Below, piece after piece: positions 43,390 through 52,168 of a stretch of 64,000 nt of DNA (position 1 is the first letter of the stretch; each line of letters opens with the position of its first letter). Origin of the DNA: Paeniglutamicibacter gangotriensis Lz1y (lineage in GTDB: Bacteria; Actinomycetota; Actinomycetes; Actinomycetales; Micrococcaceae). The translations under genes were made by a program, and so were the position numbers. Location of the stretch: the NCBI RefSeq assembly GCF_000348945.1, contig NZ_AOCK01000011.1:62001-126000 (forward strand). Direction: 5' to 3'. The notes beneath the pieces are model-generated. The model made no database searches and had not been told where the DNA came from. It worked only from the letters and a program-made list of their open reading frames with translations.

Positions 43390-44660
43390 GCCTTCACCAC
43401 CGGAATCTGCGCCCAGTCGGTGGTGAACTTCGGTGAGGAGTACTCCCGTTTCATCGACCACCCAGGTTCCACGGCCAGGCCGCCGGAACCGAGCCCAATC
43501 GACTTGTTCCCAAATTTGGCCTTGACCGCACCGAGCACGTCCCCGACGTGGGTCTCGGTGGTTTCCTCGGCAAAGATCCCGAAGGTTTCTTGGCCGGGGG
43601 CCGGCTGCAAACCGGAAAGCACCACGCCCCCGCGGACGTATGAGATTCCCTGGACCATGATCTCGCGCATGGCACCGACCGCCAGCCGGGTGAGCAGGAT
43701 GGGGTCTTGGGTGGGTGCGGGCAATTTGAGCGTCACCGCGGGAAAAGAGGCTTCCCCCGAGGCGAAACGGCTGGTTCCCGCGGTGACGGTGAGCAGCGTG
43801 GCCCACAACCCGTCCTCCATGAGTCGGGAGGCTCCGCGCTGGGCGTAGATGGACATCACCTCGACCATGTCCTCGATGGTGGTCACCGGGCTGGAGAAGG
43901 ACCGTGAGTACATGATCTGTTGTTTGTCCGCGCGTTCCTCGTTGTGGGGAATGCACGGTGTTCCGTTGAGTTCCAGCACCGTGCGCTGCAGGACCACGGA
44001 GAACTTCTTGCGGATCTCGGTGACGTCTGCGGACTTCAGATCCGCAATAGTGCTGATGCCCATGCCCGAAAGCCTGGTGCCGGTGCGCGCCCCGACTCCC
44101 CATAGGTCGGTGACCGGGACCAGGGATTGAATGTGGTCAATAAGCCCGGCGTCCATCGAATCCATGGAGCACACGCCTTCCAAATGCGCGTTGTGCTTGG
44201 CCACGTGGTTGGCGAACTTGGCCAGGGTCTTGGTCGGGGCCACACCCACACATACCGGGACCCCGACGCTGCGAGCCACTGCGGCACGGATGCGTGTGGC
44301 CAGCTCGCCCAGCTGGCCGGGGCTGCCCTGGATGCCAATGAAGGACTCGTCGATGGAGTAGACCTCCTGCCAGCTGCCGAAGCGCGAGAGTACCTCCATC
44401 ACGCGGGCGCTCAGGTCGCCATAGAGTTCGTAGTTACTCGAGCGCACGATCATGCCGTGGCTGTCGACGAATCTTTTGACCTTGAAGAATGGTGCCCCGG
44501 TGGTGATCCCCAGATCCTTGGCCTCTTGCGAACGCGCCACCACGCAGCCGTCATTGTTGGAAAGGACGACCACGGGGCGACCCACGAGTTTCGGGTCGAA
44601 GACCCGCTCGCAGGAAACGTAGAAGTTGTTCACGTCCACCAGCGCGATTCTCTCGCTCAT
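43386..44660 (-). CDS. umuC: Y-family DNA polymerase, UmuC subunit
   Basis: The 424-residue translesion polymerase subunit has the palm motifs [15 protein letters not shown] and VYSIDESFI with the catalytic carboxylates, the [12 protein letters not shown] segment, helix-hairpin-helix region ([18 protein letters not shown]), and the little-finger domain after residue 230. Length matches UmuC (about 422). It lies 40 bp after umuD in the same transcript, under an SOS box. It would bypass DNA lesions with UmuD. Confidence 0.95.
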   Translation of the reverse strand: MSERIALVDVNNFYVSCERVFDPKLVGRPVVVLSNNDGCVVARSQEAKDLGITTGAPFFKVKRFVDSHGMIVRSSNYELYGDLSARVMEVLSRFGSWQEVYSIDESFIGIQGSPGQLGELATRIRAAVARSVGVPVCVGVAPTKTLAKFANHVAKHNAHLEGVCSMDSMDAGLIDHIQSLVPVTDLWGVGARTGTRLSGMGISTIADLKSADVTEIRKKFSVVLQRTVLELNGTPCIPHNEERADKQQIMYSRSFSSPVTTIEDMVEVMSIYAQRGASRLMEDGLWATLLTVTAGTSRFASGEASFPAVTLKLPAPTQDPILLTRLAVGAMREIMVQGISYVRGGVVLSGLQPAPGQETFGIFAEETTETHVGDVLGAVKAKFGNKSIGLGSGGLAVEPGWSMKREYSSPKFTTDWAQIPVVKA

Positions 44661-44700
44661 CGGAGCACCGTGGAGGAACGATCATGCGCTGACGCGCGCG

Positions 44701-45123
44701 CTAAACGTGGTGCAAGCACCTGGTCACCACTCCCCAGATGGTGGTTTCCTCGGCCACGGCTTCGGCCTGCCCCAGAGGCTGCTCGTCGCTCGAGAGGATC
44801 ATCGTGCCGTGGCGGGACACCAGCCGGCGGATAACCAGTTCACCGTCGTGGATGGCGATGACCACCGAGCCCTCCCGTGGGGCCAGGGCACGATCGACGA
44901 TGACTTCGTCGCCGTGACTGATGCCGGACGAAGCCATGGAGTTTCCCGAGACGCGCATCAGGAACGTGGAGGTGCGGTCACGGATGAGCAACCGATTCAG
45001 GTCGATGCCGCCGTTGTAGTAGTCGCGGGCCGGGGAAGGGAATCCCATAGCTTCGACGGAGCCCACAGGGCCCTGGGAACCGGCCTCGGGCGGTGGTGGC
45101 TGTGGAAGGCCCATCCCAAACAT
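44701..45123 (-). CDS. umuD: UmuD-like LexA/S24 family protein with altered catalytic lysine
   Basis: A 140-residue UmuD homologue (GFPSPARDY, IDLNRLLI, SGNSMASSGISHGDEVIVD). The nucleophile Ser62 is present 36 residues after the expected cleavage site Met26-Gly27. The general-base lysine, Lys97 in Escherichia coli UmuD (37 residues after its Ser60), is Arg99 here in ELVIRRL. Self-cleavage may therefore be impaired. ATG 45123 is chosen because GAGAGG lies eight bases upstream; GTG 45132 is an alternative. It leads the umuDC operon under an SOS box. Confidence 0.9.
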   Translation of the reverse strand: MFGMGLPQPPPPEAGSQGPVGSVEAMGFPSPARDYYNGGIDLNRLLIRDRTSTFLMRVSGNSMASSGISHGDEVIVDRALAPREGSVVIAIHDGELVIRRLVSRHGTMILSSDEQPLGQAEAVAEETTIWGVVTRCLHHV

Positions 45124-45138
45124 GAACCGCACCTCTCC

Positions 45139-45154
45139 TAGAACATAGTTTCGA
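45139..45154. promoter_or_regulatory. LexA (SOS) box of umuDC
   Basis: TAGAACATAGTTTCGA matches the actinobacterial LexA consensus TCGAAC-N4-GTTCGA at 10 of 12 defined bases. It lies 15 bases before the umuD start, next to the probable ribosome binding site. Confidence 0.7.
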
Positions 45155-45196
45155 CTCCCAGCTTATCAGCGGAAGCGTTCCACGAGAGCACGGCTA

Positions 45197-46087
45197 CTAA
45201 TTTTTCGGGGTCGTCTCACCGTCGGTCGACTCATGCACGGCCTGGCCATCCAGTGCACCGGTGGTGGCCGTTGCGTTCGTCCTACTAATGGCTGCCCGCA
45301 CCCACCAAAGCAACAACAATGCGCCAATCAACGCGGTCCAGACCCAGGAGAGGATCACAGCATCCAGCCCCCTGCCCAGGTCCTCTAAAGCGGCAACAAA
45401 ACCGGTAGGAAGCAACTCGGGTACCGCAGCCATGCCGTTGGTGAAGATCATCAGCCAGCCCACCAAGACGGTGATCGCGCCCATCAGCAGCGAGGTGGTG
45501 TGCAGGCGCAGCCTACCGATGCCGAACCTCCGTCCCCGCAGCCAGGAGACTGAGCGGTGACCGAGCGTGCGGATCAGCACGGCGATGAGCATGATCGGCA
45601 GCACCATGCCCACCCCGTAGAGCCCCAACAGCGTTCCGCCGCGCACCGGGGAGGCGGAGGTCAGCGCCAGGGTGAGGATCGCACCCAGCACCGGGCCGGT
45701 GCAGAAGCCAGCCACTCCCGAGACTGCGCCCAGGGCGAAGGTGGCCGCCAGCGAACCGGAATTCCGGTGCGCCCGGCCGGGTATGAGCCGGGAAAAGTCC
45801 ATCCCGCCACCCAGTGCCGTGAATAGGCCCAGCGCGATCAGGACCCAGCCGGCAACGCCGAGCAGCAGCCCGCGGTCCAGGGTGAAGCTGCCACCCAGCC
45901 AGCCCAACCCGAGGCCGAGCGGTACCAAAGTGGCCAGCAGGCCGACCAGAAAGACGGACCCCAGGCTCAGCAGCTTGGCGCGCGAGGTGGCAATGTTGGC
46001 GAAAAACGCCGGGAGCAACAGGGCGTTGCAGGGGCTGAGCACCCCGAGCATGCCACCGATCAACGCGTAAGCGAATCCTAGTTCCAC
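45197..46087 (-). CDS. CcdA/DsbD-like thiol-redox membrane protein
   Basis: The 296-residue protein has about seven membrane segments and the two CcdA membrane cysteine motifs, LSPCNALLLP and GFCTGPVLGA. It passes electrons from cytoplasmic thioredoxin to extracytoplasmic thiol proteins, for example in cytochrome c maturation. The C-terminal tail is Thr-rich and cytoplasmic. It begins six bases after the stop of the DsbA-like gene, so the two form an operon and a likely redox pair. Confidence 0.87.
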   Translation of the reverse strand: MELGFAYALIGGMLGVLSPCNALLLPAFFANIATSRAKLLSLGSVFLVGLLATLVPLGLGLGWLGGSFTLDRGLLLGVAGWVLIALGLFTALGGGMDFSRLIPGRAHRNSGSLAATFALGAVSGVAGFCTGPVLGAILTLALTSASPVRGGTLLGLYGVGMVLPIMLIAVLIRTLGHRSVSWLRGRRFGIGRLRLHTTSLLMGAITVLVGWLMIFTNGMAAVPELLPTGFVAALEDLGRGLDAVILSWVWTALIGALLLLWWVRAAISRTNATATTGALDGQAVHESTDGETTPKN

Positions 46088-46093
46088 GGTGAC

Positions 46094-46861
46094 CTAGCGG
46101 CCCAGTTCCTTGTCGATGACCTGCACAAACGCCTCCAGCGGCTGGGCCCCGACAATCGGGCGGCCGTTGATGACGAAGGTCGGGGTTCCGGTGACACCCA
46201 GCGCGTTGGCCTCGTCGTGGTTCTGCTGGACCAGGGACACCGTATCGGTGTGCTTCGCATCCTCGATGAACTGTTTGGCGTCGACGTCGATGTGTTCGGC
46301 CAGGTCCTTGAGGCCCGCCTCGGAGTAGTCGGCGTCCTTCGCGGTGGCACCCTTGGCGAAGATCGCGTCGTGGAATTCTTGGTATTTGCCTTGTTTCCCG
46401 GCAGCGACGGCAAGTTCCGCGCTCTGGCGGGAGTTTTCGCCGAAGAACATGATGTCTCGGTATTCAATGCGCAGTTGGCCTGACTCCACGTACGACGTCA
46501 ACAGGCTCGGCAGGGCTTCGTTGGCCCACTTCGCGCAATAGCCGCACTGGTAGTCGGAGTAGGTGACCATGACCACCGGCGCATCGAGAGCCCCGACCGC
46601 CGTGGGATCGTTTGCGTCATGTCGCTCGACCTCGATGCGCTGCGCGGTTTCCGACTGCGTTGCGGCACTCGGCTCTTGGCTTTCCTGCGTCACCGCCGGC
46701 CCGAGCCCGCCCGGTGCTGCGATTTGCATGCCGATGACAATTCCTAGCCCCAGGGCCACGGGGATCGGAAGGATCCAAAACCAGGGGAAACGTGGCTTGG
46801 CGGGTGCGGCGGGGGTTTCGGGCATGGATTGGGACACAGGTTCCTTCAGACGTGGTGACAT
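46094..46861 (-). CDS. Membrane-anchored DsbA-family thiol oxidoreductase
   Basis: A 255-residue protein with one N-terminal membrane helix (FPWFWILPIPVALGLGIVIG) and an extracytoplasmic thioredoxin-like DsbA domain with active site YQCGYCAKW and cis-proline loop TGTPTFVING. It probably oxidises or isomerises disulfides outside the membrane, with the downstream CcdA-like protein supplying or removing electrons. ATG 46861 is the likely start; TTG 46873 is possible, and neither has a well-spaced Shine-Dalgarno. Confidence 0.88.
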   Translation of the reverse strand: MSPRLKEPVSQSMPETPAAPAKPRFPWFWILPIPVALGLGIVIGMQIAAPGGLGPAVTQESQEPSAATQSETAQRIEVERHDANDPTAVGALDAPVVMVTYSDYQCGYCAKWANEALPSLLTSYVESGQLRIEYRDIMFFGENSRQSAELAVAAGKQGKYQEFHDAIFAKGATAKDADYSEAGLKDLAEHIDVDAKQFIEDAKHTDTVSLVQQNHDEANALGVTGTPTFVINGRPIVGAQPLEAFVQVIDKELGR

Positions 46862-47100
46862 CCCCCTGTGCAACCGGCCAAGCCGGTCACCGAAGATGAC
46901 CTTGGGACGTTCCCACCTAAAACGTACCTAAGGGCTCTCCGCAAGGCGAATTCTGGTCCTCGACGTGTCCGCCGGCCGTTATCGGGTCTTGGGTCAGGTC
47001 AGTGCGCTGGGCGCATACGACCTTCGGGACATCATTTGTTCGCGCGTTCGGCGAAGATCTCCGCGTGGATGTGGTCCATATGCCGGGTGGCGTCATTCCC

Positions 47101-47155
47101 TCCGCGCGAGGATTCTAGGTGCTTGCCATCCGCGCGAGGATTCTAGGTGCTTGCC
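47101..47155. repeat. 28-bp tandem duplication inside the SH3/peptidase gene
   Basis: The 27 bases TCCGCGCGAGGATTCTAGGT plus GCTTGCC occur at 47101-47127 and again at 47129-47155, period 28. Because 28 is not a multiple of three the duplication causes a frameshift; removal restores the C-terminal DHIH motif. Confidence 0.95.
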
Positions 47156-47890
47156 CCAACCACCGGTTGAATACTTCCCCCATTGGCCGTCCTGGGCAAG
47201 CCACAGCTTGTCCCGCCAGATCAGATAGCTGATTCCCAGCCGTTTGTGGTTTTCCACCAGGTATTGAGCAATCCGATCTCCTGCCTCGATGCCAGCATCC
47301 GAGGCGTAATCCTTGATCATGAAGTCGGCGGCCAGCCCCGAGCTGTGTCCGATGGAGCCGGCGCGCGATCCACCGACGCTGCTGATGCCCGCCCCGAAGT
47401 GCTCCTGCACATCGCCGATCATGGAGCGGGTTGTGGGCTGCAGCGGCTTCGGTTCACGGTATTCGACGCTGGTCAGCAGCGGGTTCTTGATCCAGCCGGT
47501 TCCCTTCGGGGTCTTGACTTGCGACCAGCCCGCGGAGGACTTCAGGTACGTCAATTTCTGGTTCGCGGGGATGACACCCAGGGTGCTGAAGGACGTTGAT
47601 GCTCCGGTACGTACGTTGGCGGCGTGCGCGGTCCAGCGGTTCGAGGTGGAATTATTTCCGGGCTCGCTGGTGGCCAGCGACGAACTGGGGATCCAGCCGG
47701 TGCCTGTCGGCGTTTGGACATAGGCCCACTTGCCGGAGTTCTTGATTACGTGGACCTTGGTTCCTCCGGTTTGCACCGCGAGCCGTTTGGAAGACAGCGA
47801 GGCCTTGGCGTAGATCGGTTGGGTGCCGTCGACCCAGCGGCTCGCGTCGTTCTCCTGCCGAGGCGCTGGCGCTTCGCTTGCCGCGGCCTC

Positions 47891-48274
47891 GAGGTAGACC
47901 GAGCTGACCCAGCCGGTGCGTGAACCGGCCTTCACTTCCCACCACACCCCGGAGGTCTTCCCCGTCCGGGTGACTGCGGTGCCTTTGGCAAGGACGGCCA
48001 AGGACGCGAAGTGGGCGCCCGGGTCCTTGCGCAGGTTCAGGTTTTCCGTGGTTTGATGACCGGTACCCTTCCGGGGTGCCGGTTCCGGCGCGTTGGTTGT
48101 GGCCAGGTAGACCGAGCTCACCCAGCCGGTGCGTGTACCGGCTTTCACTTCCACCACACCCCGGAGGCTTTCGCCGTCCGGGTCACGGCCGTCCCCTTGG
48201 CCAACACGGCCAACGAATCAAAGTGGGCGCCGGGGTCCTTGCGCAGGTTCAAATTCTTTGTGGTCTGGATGACC
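47891..48274. repeat. Two diverged 171-bp direct repeats encoding SH3 modules
   Basis: 47891-48061 and 48104-48274 are direct copies, roughly 80 percent identical by eye, each encoding an SH3-like unit ending GTRTGWVSSVYL or GSRTGWVSSVYL. The second interval holds the missing-base lesion at about 48151. Confidence 0.8.
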
Positions 48275-48657
48275 GCGGTTTTTGGTGCTGCGGGGACTGT
48301 GGGGATGCGGGGCAGTTGCATGCCGCGGGGCTTGAGCGTATCCACGGTGACCGGTGCGGGCGCCGCAGTGACGGCGGCCGGCAGCACCGCCACGGCCATC
48401 GATGCACTGAACGTCGCCGCGGCGATCCGTAGGGAGAGACGTTGGGGCTGGTTCATGCGGTAACTTCTTCAACCACGGAATTGGCCGTCTTGCAACAACT
48501 CCGGCCGGACAAGCACTCGTGTGCCTACACCCTAGGGGCCCGGTGTCGCCGATGTCACGGGCTTGATGCCATCGGCGCCGCTCAAGTCGGGCCCGTTTTC
48601 CGGTGTCTGCGCTGGCGCAGGGCCAGTTAGCTCTTCCGAGCCTTACACCGGATGACG

Positions 48658-50247
48658 CTAGGCGTTCTCCCGCAACACGTTCTTTTGCACCTTGCCGGTG
48701 GAGGTCCGGGGCAGGTCCTGCGGGAAGTGGATGGTTCGGGGGACCTTGAACCCCGCCAGGTACTTGCGGGCGTGGGCCTGCAACGCCGCCGCGTCGACCG
48801 TCGAGCCGCTGGCCCGGATCACGTAGGCGACAGGAGTTTCGCCCCATTTCTCGTGCGGAACGCCGATGACCGCCACATCCAGCACCTCGGGGTGGCTGGC
48901 GAGCGCCTGCTCCACCTCGATGGTGGAGATGTTCTCGCCACCGGAGATGATGATGTCCTTGGCCCGGTCGCGCAACTGGATGTACCCGTCGGCGTGCATG
49001 ACGCCCAGGTCCCCGGTGTGGAACCAGCCTCCGGCAAACGCGGCGGCGGTGGCTTCGTCGTCCTTGTAATAGCCCATCATCACGTTGTTGCCGCGCAGCA
49101 CGATCTCCCCCATCGTTTCCCCATCGGCGGGCACGTCGTTCATGTCCATGTCCACGATGCGCGCCGACTCGGCCTGGACCATGCCCACGCCCTGGCGGGC
49201 AACCTTTTGGGCCCGATCCTCGGCATTCAAGACGTTCCACTCATCCTGGTATTCGCAGATCGTGTAGGGACCGTAAACCTCGGTGAGGCCGTAGACGTGC
49301 ACGACCTCGATACCCAGCTTTTGCAGCTTGGCGATGATCGCCGGTGAGGGCGGAGCGCCGGCGGTGGTGATCTTGATGGCCCGATCCAGGGCATGGGCCC
49401 GGGGCGAGTCCGCGATGATTGAGCAGACCGTCGGGGCTCCACAGAGGTGGGTGGCGCCGAGGTTATCGATGGCACCCCAGACCGGCTCGTCACGCACCGC
49501 GCGCAGGCACAGGTGTGTTCCTCCGGCCGCGGTGACGGCCCACGGTGTGCACCAACCATTGCAGTGGAACATCGGCAAGGTCCACAGGTACCGACTGTGG
49601 GCATCGAAGCCCTGATGGAAGGCCTCGCCCATGGAGTTCAGGTAGCTGCCACGGTGCGAGTAGAGCACGCCCTTGGGCTTGCCGGTGGTCCCGGAGGTGT
49701 AGTTCAGCGCGATGGCCGCGCGTTCATCGGCAATCGCGTAATCAAGGTCGGCGCCTGTGCCCCCGGCGATGAAGTCGGCGTAGGTTCCATCGACTTCGGC
49801 GTCGGGGCGGGAACCGGTGGATTCCGAGTCCTGGATCTCGATCAGGGCTTCGAGCGTTGACACCTGGGCGCGCAGCCCCACGGTGGCCTCCAACAGCTCG
49901 GAATCGGCGAACAGCACCTTGGTTTCCGAGTGCTCCATGATGTACATCAGTTCCCGGGCGGACAGTCTGGTATTCAGTGCCACCAGCACGCCGCCGGCCA
50001 GCGGAACGGCGTAATGCGCGAACAGCATCTCGGGGATGTTCGGGGCCAGCACCGCCACCCGGTCCCCGGGCTTGATGCGGGCGGCCAGGGCCTTGGCGAA
50101 TTGTTGCACCTCGGCACCGAATTGCGCATAGCTGTAGGTCCGCGCCCCATGGATGACAGCATCCTTGGAGGGGTATACCTCCACCGAGCGCTGCAGGAAA
50201 CGCAGCGGCGTCAATTCAGAGTGGTTGGCCAATGGTTGGATTCCCAT
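48658..50247 (-). CDS. Acyl-CoA synthetase (AMP-binding, medium-chain/DmdB-like)
   Basis: The 529-residue ANL-superfamily ligase activates a carboxylic acid with ATP and joins it to CoA. Motifs include the P-loop YTSGTTGKPKGV (about 183-194), TAGAPPSP, YGLTEVYGP, GWFHTGDLG, the hinge RDRAKDIIISGGENIS and the catalytic lysine in PRTSTGKVQKN. The overall layout is like medium-chain or methylmercaptopropionate-CoA ligases; the actual acid is not determined. It is monocistronic and divergent from the UDG-like gene. Confidence 0.88.
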   Translation of the reverse strand: MGIQPLANHSELTPLRFLQRSVEVYPSKDAVIHGARTYSYAQFGAEVQQFAKALAARIKPGDRVAVLAPNIPEMLFAHYAVPLAGGVLVALNTRLSARELMYIMEHSETKVLFADSELLEATVGLRAQVSTLEALIEIQDSESTGSRPDAEVDGTYADFIAGGTGADLDYAIADERAAIALNYTSGTTGKPKGVLYSHRGSYLNSMGEAFHQGFDAHSRYLWTLPMFHCNGWCTPWAVTAAGGTHLCLRAVRDEPVWGAIDNLGATHLCGAPTVCSIIADSPRAHALDRAIKITTAGAPPSPAIIAKLQKLGIEVVHVYGLTEVYGPYTICEYQDEWNVLNAEDRAQKVARQGVGMVQAESARIVDMDMNDVPADGETMGEIVLRGNNVMMGYYKDDEATAAAFAGGWFHTGDLGVMHADGYIQLRDRAKDIIISGGENISTIEVEQALASHPEVLDVAVIGVPHEKWGETPVAYVIRASGSTVDAAALQAHARKYLAGFKVPRTIHFPQDLPRTSTGKVQKNVLRENA

Positions 50248-50615
50248 GTGGTCCTCATTCCGGTGCTCAAGGGGATGTTACTTCTTCCGACTTCCGCAGG
50301 CGCCATGTGACGTCGGCGACACTTGCCAAATTCCACACTAAGGCCTGGAACTCGGTATCACAATCAGGAACTGGGTTCCGGTCGTTATGTTGCGGCCAGA
50401 CACCCCACGTCCGGAACCACGCGCCGTCACCCGCTTGGAATCTTGCTCACCCGGCGAGTAGCAGGTCGCCGATCCGGTACACGAGCCCCTCCCCCGGAGT
50501 GCCCGAGAATCACGCATCGAGGCCTAAACCGGGTTCAGTCCCCGGCCGCCGAGATGCGAGAAATGCGTCGATTCCATATTCGGCGTAGGCTCAAGGGGAG
50601 GCCGAAAGGTGAACA
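50248..50615. other. 368-bp divergent intergenic region
   Basis: Separates the acyl-CoA ligase and UDG-like genes. The right end has a TAGGCT -10 candidate at about 50587 and AAAGGTGA before ATG 50616. No gene or clear repeat is seen in the rest. Confidence 0.5.
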
Positions 50616-51245
50616 ATGAGCCAATCCGAGTACTTCGAAGAACAGCTGAGCAAGGTGGAGGACGATTCCGTCGCCGAACTCACGGCACTGTGCCGCAAGC
50701 TGCAAGACCAACAGCCCGGTTCCCGGGTCCCGCTCATCGATCCGGTCCACGACGTTGATGAGGCCAGGGTTATTTCCCTGCAAATCGCGCCAGGTCCGGG
50801 AACCTCATCAGGTTTCCTTTCTTTGCGCAACGATGATCCCACCGCGGCACGGCTTGCTGCAGTCTATGAGGCTGCCGGGCTGGAGCCGCGTTTTGGTATC
50901 CCGTGGAATGTGTTTCCGTGGGAACTGCCTGAAGGTGGCACCAAGCTGACCCCGGATCAGGTCAAGGCAGGTATCCGTCCGCTGAAGCAGCTCATGAACA
51001 TCGCGTACCGCACGTCGGCAATCGTGGCTCATGGGACCGAGGCCAAACGTCTGGTTCAAGCGTGGATCAAGGCCGGCGGTGACCAGGTCATCAACAAACG
51101 CGGCATCAAGATCTATGAGGTTCGGTCCACCGCTGACCGAGCATTCCTAGGTTCTGCCGAAAAGCAGCAGGCCTGGTTCGATGAAATGGTCGCGGCTTAC
51201 ACCGATGCCATGGCACGAGCCGGATTGCGTCCAGCCGTTAAGTGA
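50616..51245 (+). CDS. Uracil-DNA glycosylase superfamily-like protein
   Basis: The 209-residue protein resembles the UDG fold, with IDPVHDVDEARVISLQIAPG, LSLRNDDPTAARLAAVYEAAG, GIPWNVFPWELPEGG and a C-terminal YRTSAIVAHGTEAKRLVQA segment in the places of the water-activating and leucine loops. The catalytic motifs are not canonical, so it may be a divergent glycosylase or a non-enzymatic relative. AAAGGTGA precedes the ATG. It overlaps the epimerase gene by four bases (GTGA), indicating co-translation. Confidence 0.65.
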   Translation: MSQSEYFEEQLSKVEDDSVAELTALCRKLQDQQPGSRVPLIDPVHDVDEARVISLQIAPGPGTSSGFLSLRNDDPTAARLAAVYEAAGLEPRFGIPWNVFPWELPEGGTKLTPDQVKAGIRPLKQLMNIAYRTSAIVAHGTEAKRLVQAWIKAGGDQVINKRGIKIYEVRSTADRAFLGSAEKQQAWFDEMVAAYTDAMARAGLRPAVK

Positions 51246-52096
51246 AAATCCTGATTCTCGGTGCCGGGGACCTCGGCACCGAGGCGGGGCTCCGCTTCGT
51301 GGCGGCCGGCCACCAGGTCACGGCCTGGCGCAGGCGCACCGAATTACTTCCTGCGACTTTCGCCGCCCAACGGGTCGATCTGGGCGATCCCGCTGCCGAC
51401 TGGCCGCGTATCGACGCCGAGACCGACACCGTGGTTTTCACTCCCGCTGCGCCCGAGCGTAGCGAATCGGCGTACCGCCGTACCTATCTGCAAGCGGTCC
51501 GTCGCCTCGCTCAGACATTGGTACGCGACGGCGTTGCTCCGAGGCGTGTTCTGCTGGTGTCCTCCACCGCCGTGTACGGCGATGCCGGGGGCGGATGGAT
51601 TTCTGAAGGTGATCCCGTATCTCCGCAAACCCCTACAGCGAAAATTCTGGCCGAGACCGAAACATTGGTCCGCGAAACCCTGAACCACGCCGTGGTGCTG
51701 CGCTTGTCGGGCATTTACGGCCCCGGTCGCAACCACCTGGTGAACCAGCTGAAAAACGGAACCGCGCGCAGACCCGAGCGGACCACCTGGACCAACCGGA
51801 TTCACCGTGACGACGCGGCCGCTGCCATCGTGCACCTCTGTACCATGGACGCTGCTCCCGAGCCGCTCTACCTCGGTGTTGACCACGAACCCGCGGACCT
51901 CGCCGAGGTTCAGGGGTTTCTCGCCGAGCAGCTCGGGGTCGCCGCGCCAATGCCGGGCGAAACTGCGGTGAGCCGGGGAGGCGACAGACGGTTGTCCAAT
52001 GCGCGCCTGCTCTCCACTGGCTTCACGTTCACCTTCCCGAGCTATCGGGAAGGTTATGCCAGCGTGTTGGCCGGCGACGGCGTCCGCCACCCCTGA
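51242..52096 (+). CDS. NAD-dependent epimerase/reductase-like protein
   Basis: This 284-residue extended-SDR-like protein has a Rossmann motif MKILILGAGDLGTEAG, the LLVSSTAVYGD strand typical of sugar epimerases, LRLSGIYGPGRN and the HRDDAAAAI motif. The YxxxK pair is not seen at the expected place (PTAKILAETE follows), so it fits the YeeZ-type subgroup of unclear activity. The GTG start overlaps the end of the UDG-like gene. The substrate is unknown. Confidence 0.8.
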   Translation: MKILILGAGDLGTEAGLRFVAAGHQVTAWRRRTELLPATFAAQRVDLGDPAADWPRIDAETDTVVFTPAAPERSESAYRRTYLQAVRRLAQTLVRDGVAPRRVLLVSSTAVYGDAGGGWISEGDPVSPQTPTAKILAETETLVRETLNHAVVLRLSGIYGPGRNHLVNQLKNGTARRPERTTWTNRIHRDDAAAAIVHLCTMDAAPEPLYLGVDHEPADLAEVQGFLAEQLGVAAPMPGETAVSRGGDRRLSNARLLSTGFTFTFPSYREGYASVLAGDGVRHP

Positions 52097-52168
52097 TCCC
52101 CCCCCTGCGCTAGCGAGGCGCCGGAGCAACCACCACGGTTAGAGCGGCCGTCGCCGGTTAACGAGGTT

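Larger units (their letters stand above)
47032..48456 (-). pseudogene. Secreted SH3-repeat protein with ARB-07466-like C-terminal peptidase domain, broken by two frame lesions
   Basis: The gene starts MNQPQRLSLRIAAATF with a Sec signal peptide and codes for bacterial SH3-like repeats (NLNLRKDPGAHF..., GVWWEVKAGSRTGWVSSVYL). The first frame ends at 48145 because the first SH3 copy lacks one G at about 48151 (GVWWK-stop instead of GVWWEVKAG). Translation in the next frame resumes as VEVKAGTRTGW and continues to a D-Ala-D-Ala peptidase-like C-terminus (SIGHSSGLAADFMI). There a 28-bp tandem duplication shifts the frame and stops it at 47093. Without the duplication the protein would end GNDATRHMDHIHAEIFAERA at 47032, restoring the DHIH metal-binding motif. 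It was probably a cell-wall hydrolase. Confidence 0.8.

Noticed and set aside
47032-48456. Programmed ribosomal frameshifting in the SH3/peptidase gene
   Set aside because: The two lesions need shifts at different places, neither at a recognisable slippery heptamer, and one is a plain 28-bp tandem duplication.
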